This document shows positions 48,191 through 58,726 of a stretch of 64,000 nucleotides of DNA, piece by piece. The DNA is from Cynocephalus volans (taxonomy: Eukaryota; Chordata; Mammalia; Dermoptera; Cynocephalidae), in contig NC_084469.1 in the NCBI RefSeq assembly GCF_027409185.1, forward strand, positions 100,565,835 to 100,629,834. Reading direction: 5' to 3'. A program made the translations under genes and the position numbers. The notes below the pieces were generated by a model that saw only the letters and a program-made list of their open reading frames with translations, had not been told where the DNA came from and searched no databases. The stretch's first letter is position 1. Every line of letters starts with the position of its first letter.

Positions 48191-48560
48191 TACTGTACTA
48201 GCCAAGGGCTCAAGGTTTAGCCTGTGTGACAACCTCCTGAGGTCCCGCTCTTGCCCAAAGCCCACATTCGTTCCCAGGCCCAAATGCAACTTTGGCTTCG
48301 GGACTGACCAGTGACTATGTCCCATAATTGAGCTCTCCAAGCTGAACCAGCTGGTACCCTTCACTTACAAGAGAACCTCAGCGAGGACCTGGATGGGAAG
48401 TTGGGCAGGAACTTTGGCTGTATAAGACGACGCCTTTCCCTTGTTCGGGGAGACACTGCTTTGGGAGCGATCCGCAGTGTTCTCCTTACTTGCAGGTAAT
48501 AAAGTTTCCTGGTCTTGACGGGTTTTGTGCTCTCCAAGGGGTGGGACCCCACTATCCAGT
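48190..48560 (+). mobile_element. Solo-LTR-like 3' portion
   Basis: A TATA-like GTATAAGACG (48420), a downstream TTGTTCGGGGAGACACTGCT and a poly-A signal TAATAAAGTTTCC (48497) give the U3-R-U5 order of a retroviral LTR on the plus strand. Family unknown. No gag, pol or env reading frame was seen next to it. Confidence 0.55.
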
Positions 48561-48569
48561 AAGCACCTC

Positions 48570-50160
48570 AATCCTCAGGGCTTCACTAGCTGTGCGTGGA
48601 AGTCCTCGGCTGGGCTTAGGTAGAACTCCACCAGGTAAGGGCCGATGTCCACTCTCCAAGCAGGTTCCACTTCTGTTTCTCAGGAGGAGCTGGCTCTAGA
48701 CCTGTCACTTGTTGTGAGAAGGGGTTCCCGACCTCTCAGCTAAGGACTTCTGGGGAGGATCAGGCCAATTGCAATGTCAGCTCAGAAGCCAAGAAGGGCT
48801 TCCCAGCTCCCAAATAAGCTGGGCCTTCGGCCTCTTTAGGAACTAAGTCTTAAATTCTTTTCAGCATTTCAATTCTTTACACCTCCCCCAGACTTAGTTC
48901 CCCACCTCTAGGAAATTTTCTGGTCACATGCTGACTGAACTGCTATTTCATAAAACCCCAAATCCAAATCCCGAAGGAAAGTAACCTGAAAATCCTGATT
49001 CGGTAATGAGCTTGGTCTGGTACTTTCATTTCATGCAGATCAACTGCTGAGAAAGAAGTTAAGAGCTCTCCTTTCCCATCTCGGCTGTGCCTTTGTGAGC
49101 AGAGGCCACCGGAGCAGCTCCGATGTGCATGGAGCTGTGACTCATGAGCCCTGGGCATGGCCTGGCAAGAGAAGATGGCCATGATCTCATTACCTTCCCA
49201 TCTGCCCTGGCCACTGCTGGGGACTGCCCTCTGCGCCCTGCAGGAGCCCAAGGGAAAGTGCTGTCCCTAAGGACCCCAGCTGGCCGGTCTGGAAACATCT
49301 GGGCCTGCAGCCTGCACAGGGCCTGGAGAGGAAGGCACTGGCACTGGTTCTCTTTGTCAGCGTCTGCCCCATGCACGATTGTGTGTGCTGCAGTGGAAAT
49401 CGGATGCCATGGCCTCATTGTCCTTCTAGGGAGCAGCACGCTGCCGGGCAGCGTGGGGAGTTTCACCTGCGTTGCAGACTCCAGGACCAGGTGACCACTG
49501 CTGGGCCTTCTGAAGGTGCTGCTGCTCCTGCATATAACGTGGGACCCTTTTCTGGTGATTTTCAAGGCATCATGGAGAATAGTATAAGTACCAAAAGGAA
49601 TGGAATCGGGAAAAGGGAAATATAGTAGGTCGTGAAAAACTGTCGGTCTGCTTGACATTGCTTCCTGAAAGGTCCTGGGACAGATGGTTGAATTTACGAT
49701 TTGTGACCAATTAGGAAGAGGGTAGAGAGATTGCCGGGCATCTGCACTAGGTCAGAGAGAGATCACCGGGCACCTGTGCTAGGTCAGAGAGAGCAGCCCC
49801 ATTGCAAACTCACCCATTCCTTGTTTAGATAGAGATATTCAGTGAATCCTCAGAAAAACCCCAAAGGGAGCATTTAAAATTTTTTTCATAAGGTATTTGA
49901 CGTAAAATCCTATACATGAAAAAGAGAAATATGGGCTGTGTGGTAGCACACTTGGACAAGTTCAACCCTAATGTTTATTTATTATTTTTATTCCTATATT
50001 TATCATTATCCAATATAATCATTTTTTTGTGGCCATTTACCAATTTCTTGTTAATCCACCTTCTGCCTCCCCCTTTACCACTTCTGGTGGCCTCAGTTCT
50101 ATTCTCTCCTTTTGAAGGTTCAACGAATTGTTGTTATTGTTGTATTTTTCTTTTTTTGTT
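48570..50160. other. No supported gene
   Basis: Mostly unique sequence. A 34 bp direct repeat (GGTCAGAGAGAG word) lies at about 49730-49795. The minus strand has a 199-codon open frame (49059-49658) with no recognisable domain, no supporting splice structure and overlapping plus-strand frames, so I do not call it. Confidence 0.4.
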
Positions 50161-50440
50161 TCTCTGTTTATTTTTAATTTTTTCAGCTCCTACTTATGAG
50201 TGAGGACATGCAGTATTTCTCTTTCTGTATTTGGCTTATTTCACTTAATTTTCTCCAAGTCTATCCATGTTGCTGCAAATGTCAGAATTTCATTCCTTTT
50301 TACGGCAGAGTAGTATTCCATTGGTATATATACCACAGTTTCCTTATCCAGCCATCTGTTTGTTGATGGACATTTAGGTTGGTTCCAACTCTTGGCTACT
50401 GTAAACAGAGCTGCGATAAACACGGGAGCGCAGGTGTGAC
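50160..50440 (-). mobile_element. L1 ORF2 3' fragment
   Basis: On the minus strand the translation contains PMEYYSAVKRNEILTFAATW, the hallmark L1 ORF2 C-terminal segment. It is truncated on both sides. Confidence 0.9.
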
Positions 50441-50749
50441 CTCGGTGTTAACTTTTTTGTATAACTATGTAAATATTGCACAGGATGTTTATCCTATGAA
50501 ACTTACTCGTTCTCTGAGATTCGATTTTAACTGCCGTCCAGGTACTTTCATAGTTTTTTAGTTCCCTCTCCCCTGACTTAATAATTTTTTTCTCTTAATT
50601 GTGATCAAATTTACGTAACCACTTTTTAAAATAATTTTTTATTTTTCTTTCTCACTTTCACACAAACGACAACACTGTAACCACTCTTCAGGGTACAGCT
50701 CCTTCTTTCTTTGTAACTTTTTGAAACAACCGGGTTAGAAATCCTGCCC

Positions 50750-51110
50750 ATCCTGGCAGGCCCCGCCCCCGTATCCTAGCAACGCCTGGACACGCCTCTC
50801 CAGGCTGGGAGCGCGCACGCCGGGGTCAGGTACCGCCGTGGCCGCCGTGGCCGCCGCCCTGCGTGCGCGTTCCCGCCCGCGCCCCCGCCGGTTCTTATAT
50901 CCGCGGCGGCAGCGGAGGCGGCGGTCGGCGGAGGCGGCGCTCGGACGGCGGCTTGGCGGCTGCGCTTCTCCTGCTGCTGGCTCTTGCGCTGCCCGGCGTG
51001 TGCGGAGACTCTGCGGCTGGTGAGGAGGGGACGGGGGGACCGCGGACCGGGGAGCCGGGGTCGGGGGACGAGCGGGGTGAAGCCTACAGTTCGTAGGGTC
51101 TCGACCTGGA
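50750..51110 (+). promoter_or_regulatory. CpG island with an exon-1-like, signal-peptide-like segment
   Basis: Very CpG-rich, with a TATATCC box near 50896. In one plus frame it encodes LAAALLLLLALALPGVCGD, a strong signal-peptide core. A GTGAGG donor follows at 51020 in phase 1. No in-frame ATG is visible upstream, so the start is missing, non-ATG or decayed. I do not recognise the protein and saw no following exon. Confidence 0.5.
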
Positions 51111-53149
51111 GGGTCCTGGGGGTGAGCAGCCCCTGACCCGGGGGGGCCTTCTGGGCAGGGACGGAGCTGGAGGTGAGAGGAAAGCCTGGCGTTCCTGGGG
51201 TTGGCGGCAGTGCTTGGGAGTGAAGTCCCCGAGGTGTCGGAGGGCTCAGTGGGTTCTCAAGCAGAGCTGTCCCCCAGGTGTCCCTGAGGTGCTTCTGTCC
51301 TGGTGTCTGTAAGTGTGAAGCCCTGGGTTTGCTGGTGGGGTGGGGGTCCCTGGCTGAGGTGGAGGATCGAGGAACTAACCTAACCCCTGGGTGAGGGCGT
51401 ATGGAGGCGGCCCACCTGCCCGTGTTCGCGGCCAGCGGGAGGGAGGCCCCATGCCTGGGTCCTTGGATTCTCCTTTTGGACAGAGGCCTGTCTAGTGCCT
51501 GCTCAACCCATCCTCCGTGGACTGGGTCCCGCAGGGCCTGGGGAGGTGACCCGAGGGAAGGACCACGAGGGGTGGCACGACCTGCCTGGGGGGTGTCAGG
51601 AGAAGAGACTCTCCCCCAACCCCAGGACTCCCTGGGGCCCTGCACGGTTGGTCCTGCCTGAAGACTGGGCCGTTGTCCTCCACTGGGCACTGGGACCAAG
51701 TGTGTGTAACCAGCCCCCGAAAGGGTCAGGCCTGGCTGGGGCTTGGACCGGATTATCATTCTTTGCAGGATTTAGCTCTAGCGTCTTGCACCAGTGTGCA
51801 CCTGCCCCCTGTGTTCCCTCCACAACGCGAAGCCCGTGTTAGGCTCCAGTGAAGGGCCCTGCCTGCCCAGGCAGGCAGGAGATCCCAGAGTTTGATGCAT
51901 GTTGCTCTCTCTGGTTTTGTCTCATTTGGGGGCACAGAATCAGATGGCATGTAGTCCACCCTCACCCTTTTCCAAGTGGGGAAACTGAGGCCCAGGAGGG
52001 GAGTTGAGTTGTTCCAAGGTCACAGTGAGGTCGCCTTGGCCACCCAGTTTAGAGCAGGGAATGTCGAGAGCTGTTTTTAGCAGACTCCCATGGCCTCTGG
52101 GTCTCAGTGGTGTGCACAGGACTGGACCATGTTTTGAGGGAGGGCACATGTTGTGTAGAGACCACTCATGGGAAAATGGATTGGGGTATATTTTTCCAGG
52201 AGAAAAGCAAGACAGCCTCTCTTCTGCTTGATAGAAATGTTTTTCTTTTTTTGAGACCCCAGTTTGGTTCTGGGTTAAAGATTCATAGGGATAGACATGT
52301 CCAGAGCCAAGTGTAGAACCACAGGTCCGGGGGCTCTTGGAGAGGTAGGAGTGGCCTGAGCCGAATCAGCTGTCGTGAGCTGGGAACCACAGGGCCGGGG
52401 AGGGTCTGCCCCTTGTAGGGGCCTCACCAGGTACAACTCTTCTTCCTCGTAATCAGAATGGCCCTGTATCAAATGCCTCCTGGCCAGGGCATTAACCCAG
52501 CAGCAAGGCAGTGCTCTGGAAGACAGAGCCCCAGCGAAGTGAGTGCAGGACACGTAAGCCACTGCAGGAAGAGCTGGGCTCGTCTGGGTTTCAGGCTTAG
52601 CACAGGCTTCCCACACTGAGTTTGTTTGGATGGACAAATGGGTAAAGGATGTTGGTCTTCCCCTGCCAGTTGTCACACACAGTTGGCGGTTCTGTTCCAT
52701 TTGCACCAGGGATGGAGAAGGGCTTCTGCTGAGCACAAAGCTGAGCACTCAGGTAAATGACCTTTGGATCTTCCCTGGGTTTGACCACCAGAGCTCCAGC
52801 CCAGGAAGCCACTGGGGTCTGTGCCATGCGTCAGGGGCCGTCCGTGCACTCGTCCCTCCGTGCAGCAAGGTGTGCGTGTGGTGGGGGTTTCTGAGTCTGT
52901 CTGGGTGTATGTTTGAGTTTTGTTTTCCTTTTTTGCCCTTAACAGCTCCACTTTTCAAAGGACTCTTGCAGAGATCTGAACGGCTGGGTCACACGTGTTT
53001 GTTCTGTATGGGTGGACACTCTTGTTTCTCTGAGGGGACTAGTGACCATGTTTCCCCCTCCTGGCCAGGCTAGCTCTTGAGAAATGTGATGTGGGGATGT
53101 CTGCTGGGGGCAAGTCCCCACCAGGTTTGCTAGCTGAGGTCCTGAGGGC
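51111..53149. other. No supported gene; MIR near 51970-52050
   Basis: A sense MIR core (GGGGAAACTGAGGCCCAGG, CCAAGGTCACAGTGAGG) lies near 51978-52028. The remainder is unique sequence without exons I can support. It may be intron of whatever gene starts at the CpG island. Confidence 0.45.
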
Positions 53150-53630
53150 CTGTGGGGACTGGGCCCATGGGTGCAGTTGGAGGTGGGCTGGACCCGAAGG
53201 TGCAGTTGGGTAGGGGCTGCTCCTATGGGTGTACTTTGGGGGGGGACTGGTCCCATGAGGGTACTTCAGGGGGGCCTGGGCCCATGGGGATACTTTGGTG
53301 GGGACTGGCCCCGTGGTTGCAGTTCAGTGGGGGCTTGGCCCGTGAGTACAGTTGGTGAGAGGTGGGGCCCGTGGGTGCAATGGGGGGTGTGCGGCCCGGG
53401 GGTGCAGTCAGGGTGGGGCTGTGCCTATGCGTAGACTTTGGTGGAGGCTGGACCCGTGGCTATAGTTGGTGGGGGCTGGGCCTGTGGGTGCAGTTGGGTG
53501 GTGCTGGACACTTGGGTGCAGTTGGTGGGCCTGGGCCAGTGGGTACAGTTTGTTGGGGGCTGGGCCCGTGGGTGCAGTTGGGTGGGGGCTGGGCCTGTGG
53601 GTGCACTTTGGTGGGGGGCTGGGTTAAGAT
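53150..53630 (+). repeat. G-rich minisatellite, block 1
   Basis: Imperfect units of about 29-33 bp with core GGGCCCGTGGGTGCAGTTGG and runs of four to eight G. Strong G/C strand asymmetry suggests quadruplex potential. Confidence 0.9.
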
Positions 53631-53729
53631 TAGAGATATAAATTTGGGGGTCTTTGACACATAGGAGGTTTTTAAAGCTATGAGACTAAATGACACTGAA
53701 GTCAGAGGTAGGGTCTGAACAGGGAGGGC

Positions 53730-54250
53730 CCAATAGTCATCCTCAACCCACCCAGTCCTCTTGTCAGGTTCTTGACTCCACCACAGGAAAGAATTCACGG
53801 GTAGAGTCACAGTAGAAAGTGAGAACTAGTTTAATAGAACAGAGAATATACAGGTTCCATAGAGAGAGGGCGGCCTAGCTCCAGAGACTGAGCAGGGCCC
53901 ACAGCAAGTCTAACACATGGTGATGCTAAATAAGTCTAAGTGGCAACAGTAACTTTCTTCCAGGGAAAAACCCAGAGGAGGGGGCCTGAGACCTCAGGGA
54001 GTGGCTGGAAAGCCAGAGGCCTGTCCTGAAACCCAAACCCAGGGAAGCTGAACACCTTCTGTGTCATTGACATCGTGGAATGGAGACTGTGGATGTAAAA
54101 GAGAAGTCCCAGGACAGAAGGCAGGTGAGAGAAGGTGAGTAGGGATGCCTCCAGTGGGGTGACATCTGAGTTGGATCATAAAGATTGGGTAGGATTTCAT
54201 CAGTAAGTGATGAAAGACGACGTGTTAGAAAAATAAAAATAACAGAACAA
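53730..54250 (-). mobile_element. L2-plus-LTR cassette, copy A (internally deleted)
   Basis: On the minus strand, an L2-like part (CAACTCAGATGTCACCCCAC, then GGAGGCATCCCTACTCACC) is followed by LTR sequence ending TGGAGTCAAGAACCTGACAA. It shares both ends with the copy at 56130 but lacks about 430 bp from its middle. Both sides abut the minisatellite. Confidence 0.7.
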
Positions 54251-55847
54251 AGGTGTGGGTGCAGTTAGGTGGGGCTAGGCCAGAGGGTGCATCGGGAGTG
54301 GCTGTTCTCGTGGGTGTACTTTTGTTGGGGCTGGGCCCATGGTTGCAGTTGCGGGGGCTGGGCTCAGGGGTGCAGCTGGTGGGGGGCTGAGCTCGTGGGT
54401 GCACTTTCGGGGGTCCTGGACCCATGCGTGCAGCTGGGGGCTTGCCCATGGGTGCAGTTTGGGGGTGCCAGGCCTGTGTGTGCAATTGGGGAGTGACTAG
54501 GCCAGTGGGTGTACTTTGTTGAGGCTGGCCTGTGGGCACAGTTGGAGGGGGCCAGACCCGTGGAGACAGTTGGGGGGGGGGGTCTGGCCCATGGGCACAG
54601 TTGGGTCGGGGCTGGGCCCATGGGTGCGGTTGCTGCGGACTGGCCCCATGGGCGCAGTTAGGTGGGTGCTGGGTCCATGGGGGTACTTTGGGGAGGGCTG
54701 GACCTGTGGGTTTTGTAGGGGCTGGGCTGTTGAGTGTACTTTAGGGAGGTTTGTCCTTGGGGATACTTTGAGGGAGCCTGGGCCTGTGGGGGTATTTTGG
54801 TGGAGGGCTGGGCCCGTGGGTGCAGTTGGGTCAGGGCTGGGACCGAGGGCACAGTTGGGTGGCAGCTGGGCCCGTGCGTGTACTTTGGGGTGGGCTAGGC
54901 TTATGGGGTTACTTTGGCAGGTGCTAGGCTCGTTGGTGCAGTTGGAGGGGACTAGGACCGAGGCGCTGTGCCCGTGGGTGCAGTTGATGAGGGGGCTGGG
55001 CCAGTGGGTGCAGCTGGGAGGGCCCAGGCTCGTGGGTGCAGTTGGGTGGGGTCTGGGCCTATGCGTACACTTTGGTGGGGGCTGGGTCCAAGGGTGCAGT
55101 TGAAGGGCTGGGCCCTAGGTGGCTGTGCTTGGGGGTGCTGTTGGGTGTTGCTGTACACTTGGGTGCAGTTGTTAGGCCTGAGCCCATGGGTGCAGTTGGG
55201 TGGGGGCTGGGCTTGTGGGTGCAGTGGGGTTGGGGCTGGGCTTATAGGTGTGCTTTCAGGGGCCTGGACCAAGGGTTGCACTTTCAGAGGTATGGATCCG
55301 TGGGTGCAGTTGTGTAGGGGCTGGGCCGTTGGGTGTACTTTAGGGGGGAGGTTGTCCTTGGGGGTACTTTGAGGGAGGCTAGGCCTATAGGGGTTCTTTG
55401 GTGGGGGCTGGGCTGGTGGGGGACTTTGGCGGGTACTGGGCCCTGGGCCCATGGTTGCATTTGGGGGAGGGCTGGGCCAGAGGGTTCTGTGCCTGTGGGT
55501 GCAGTTGGTGGGGGTTGGGCTGTGGGTGTAGTTGGTGGGGGTCGGGCTGTGGGTGTAGTTGGTGTGGGCTGGGCCTGTGGATGCACTTTGGTGGCAGCTG
55601 GGTCTATGGGTACAGTTGAGGAAGGGCTGGGCCCGAGGGGGCTGAGCCCAGGGTTGCAATTGAGGGGGATTGGGCCCGTGTGTGCATTTGGTGGGGATGG
55701 AGACCTTGGGCGCAGTTGGGTGGGGGCTGGGCCCATGGGTGTAGTTCAGTAGGGCTGGGCCTGTGGGTGTACTTGGCTGGAGGCTCTGCCTGTTGGTTAC
55801 TTGGGGGAGGGCCTGGGACCCTGGGTGCACTTCTGTCGGGAACTGGC
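54251..55847 (+). repeat. G-rich minisatellite, block 2
   Basis: About 1.6 kb of the same 30 bp family, roughly 50 degenerate units alternating between GTGCAGTTGG and GTACTTTGGGG variants. Confidence 0.9.
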
Positions 55848-55860
55848 AAGTGGGTGCACT

Positions 55861-56050
55861 TTTTTTTTTTTTGTATTTTTTTGTGACCGGTAAGGGGATC
55901 GCAACCCTTGGCTTGGTGTCGCCCTCACCGCGCTCAGCCAGTGAGCTCACCGACCATCCCTATATAGGATCCGAACCCGCGGCCTCGGTGCTCCCAGCAC
56001 TGCTGCACTCCCAGCGCCGCACTCTCCTGAGTGAGCCATGGGGTCAGCCC
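55861..56050 (-). mobile_element. CYN-like SINE inserted in the minisatellite, with target-site duplication
   Basis: Poly-T, GACCGGTAAGGGGATCGCAA, then GGATCCGAACCC and GAGTGAGCCATGGGG. It is antisense. AAGTGGGTGCACTTT occurs at both edges (55848 and 56051) and is itself minisatellite sequence. Confidence 0.85.
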
Positions 56051-56128
56051 AAGTGGGTGCACTTTTGTGGGTGCTGGACCCTTGGGTGCAGTTGGTTGGG
56101 GGGCTGGTCCCGTGGGGATACTTTTCTG
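56051..56128 (+). repeat. G-rich minisatellite, block 3
   Basis: Two to three units between the SINE and the second LTR cassette. Confidence 0.8.
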
Positions 56129-56129
56129 G

Positions 56130-57080
56130 CAACGGTCGTCCACAACCCGCCCAGTCCTCTTATCAAGTTCTTGACTCCACCCCAGAAAAGAATTCAAGGG
56201 CAGAGTCATGGTAGGAAGTGAGAACTAGTTTAATAGAACAGAGAAGAAATACAGGTTCCATAGAGAGAGTGCGGCCTAGCTGCAGAGACTGAGCAGGGCC
56301 CACACCAAGTCTAATGCAAAAGTAAGTTCAGTACAGACATCAAGTCTAACACAAAAGCAAGAAATACGTAAGTTCAGTACAGAGCACGGGCTGGCTCAAG
56401 GGAGCGAGCAGCCACCTGCTGAAAGTAACTCACGTGCAAAGTAAAGCAGACACCCCTCAGCCAGGGAAGTGCAGGCTGCCTCCAGAAGAGTAAGTTACAG
56501 CCCCTCCCTTAGCCCGGATTCTGCTTTTATAGTTTCTTTACCTAACAAATATTCAGTTAAGGGGGTGGCTCCCAGTTATGGACCATCAGTCTTGCACATG
56601 CTCAGTCCATCTCTCTGTGGAGCATGTTCATTGGTCAGACCCTATCGCGTCCCCCAGGCACATTAAAGAATGTTCTGTGCTCTCTGCTGAGCAAGCCCAG
56701 CCACTGGATTTGCATAAGCCAGAACCTTGTGGACTCATTTTCCCCATGTTGGTGCTAAAAATAAGTCTAACTGGCAGCAGTAACTTTCTTCCAGGGAAGA
56801 ACCCAGAGGAGGGGGCCTGAGACCTCAGGGAGTGGCTGGAAAGCCAGAGGCATGTCCTGAAACCGAAACCCAGGGAAGCTGAACACCTCCTGTGTCAACA
56901 TCGTGGAATGGAGACTGTGGACGTAAAAGAGCAGTCCCGGGACTGAAGTCAGGTGAAAGAAGGTGAGTAGGGATGCCTCCAGTGGGGTGACATCTGAGTT
57001 GGATCTTAAAGATTGGGTAGAAGTTCATCAGTAAGTGATGAAAGACAATGTGTTAGAAAAATAAAAATAACAGAACAAAG
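56130..57080 (-). mobile_element. L2-plus-LTR cassette, copy B
   Basis: Longest copy. Read on the minus strand it has an L2-like lead, a TATA box (ACTATAAAAGCAGAATCC near 56530), TTCTGTTCTATTAAACTAG and an end at TTGATAAGAGGACTGGGC. This is an LTR of unassigned retrovirus class, with no coding part adjacent. Confidence 0.7.
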
Positions 57081-57440
57081 GTGTGGGTGCACTTTAGTGG
57101 GGGCCGGGCCCATGGGTGCAGTTGCAGGGGACTGGCCCCTTGGGCACAGTTAGGTGGGGGCTGGGTCCATGGGTTTACTTTGGGGAATGCTGTGTCAGTG
57201 CTGGTACTTCGGGAGGGTCTGGGCCCATAGGGTTTCTTTGGCAGTGGCTAGGTCTGATGGTGCTGTCATGGGGGGACTGGGTCTGAGGGTGCTGTGCCCG
57301 TGGGTACACTTGGTGGGGGCTTGTCCCATGGGTGCAGTTAGTGGTGCTTGGGCCCGTGGGAGCAGTTGAAGGGGGCTGGGCTGTTGGGGGCAGTTGGATG
57401 TGGTGTGGCCTGTGGGTGCTGTTGCGTGGGGGCTGGGCAG
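57081..57440 (+). repeat. G-rich minisatellite, block 4
   Basis: About twelve degenerate 30 bp units. The boundary with the cassette (AACAAAGGTGTGGGTGCA) is the same as at 54247. Confidence 0.9.
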
Positions 57441-57734
57441 CCCAGACAACGAACATGTATTTGTTAAAGGAATGAAAAGTAGGTACCCATGATATTGACA
57501 TTTTACTGCTCTGTGAAATGGGCTTCCACCTGCCTCATGGGATTGCTATGAGAAATAAACAAGATCATACTGTGAGCCTCCCAGTTTGGTGCCTGCTCCA
57601 TGGTGAACACCCTGTACATAGTCTAAGTTATGGTTCTAGAGGATTTTGCAGCAGCAGGAAATCCGTGCTCAGCCATGCAGTTTGCACATGGGAATCCAGG
57701 GTGGCAGTAAAGGGACATAGATGCGTAGTTGGCT

Positions 57735-58590
57735 GCATTTCTTAAAATATAGTTTATTATTTAGAACAGTTTTAGATTTACAGAAAAGTTGGGAAGGTGG
57801 TACAGAGAGCTTCTGGAGACTCAGAACCCATCTCTCCCATTATCAGCAACTTACATGAGTAGCGTGACCTTGTTACAGTTAGTGAACCACTACAGATACA
57901 TTACTAGTAACCCAAGTCCATGCTTTATTCAGATTGTCTTAGTCCTTTTTCCCTAGTGTCCTTTTTTCCTGCCCTAGGATCCCATGCAACGTTTGGTTGT
58001 CATGTCTCCTTAGGCCCCTCTGGGCTGTCACAGTTTCTCAGACTTTCCTATTTTTGATGCTTTTGACAGGTTTGAGGAGGGCTGATTGGGTATTTTGTAG
58101 AATATCCATCCATTGGATTTGCCTGGTGGTGGTCTCACGGTTAGGCAGGAGTGACAGGCTTTGGGGAGGAAGACCATGGAGGTGAAGTGTCTTCTTATCA
58201 AGGTTCAAGTGTCCCCACCATCAAGATGACTTTTCACTGCTGATCCTTGATCACCTGGCTGAAGTGTGCTTGTCTGATCTGTCTGCTGTAATATTCCTCT
58301 TTCTCTACCCCTTCCCATATTGTACCCTTTGGAAGGAAGTCACTTTGTATATGGACAGTGGGGAATTACTCTCTGCCTCCTTGAGGGCGGGTAATTCTGT
58401 AAAATATTTACAATGCTTCTGCACAGGAGGTTTGTGTCTCCTCCCCTGCTTATTGACTTATTCAATCATTGTTTCTATCGGTATGGGCTCATGGACATTT
58501 GTTTTAACCTTTGGGTATAATCCAATATTCTATTATTTATTGGGTTGCCCAAACCATTCCAGGATTGGTCATGGAGGCTCTAACAGTTGA
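57735..58590 (-). mobile_element. Antisense L1 3' segment
   Basis: TTTAGATTTACAGAAAAGTT, GTTTGGTTGTCATGTCTCCT and TTGGATTTGCCTGGTGGTGG are the antisense pattern of old L1 3' ends. Confidence 0.65.
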
Positions 58591-58604
58591 CTTTTGTGTA
58601 CTTT

Positions 58605-58712
58605 GTGGTTTTTGGGGGGGTTTTGAGGGTGGCTTGGCTGGTATGAGGATCTGAACCCTTGACCTTGGTGTTATAACACTGCACTCTAACCACTGAGCTC
58701 ACTGGCCAGTCC
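58605..58712 (-). mobile_element. tRNA-Ile-like SINE monomer with target-site duplication
   Basis: Reverse strand reads GGCCAGTGAGCTCAGTGGTT, then AGGGTTCAGATCCTC, clear A and B boxes of tRNA-Ile type. TTGTGTACTTT flanks it at 58594 and 58716. It is not a tRNA gene: it lacks an intact acceptor stem and ends in repeat sequence. Confidence 0.8.
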
Positions 58713-58726
58713 TTCTTGTGTACTTT

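Noticed and set aside
49059-49658. 199-codon minus-strand open frame
   Set aside because: There is no recognisable domain or promoter, and overlapping frames occur on the other strand. It is most likely chance.
53150-57440. CRISPR-like array from regularly spaced repeats
   Set aside because: The units are contiguous and degenerate with no unique spacers, and the genome is a mammal's.
58605-58712. Possible tRNA-Ile gene
   Set aside because: The tRNA-like A and B boxes belong to a SINE with flanking target-site duplications, without an intact acceptor stem.
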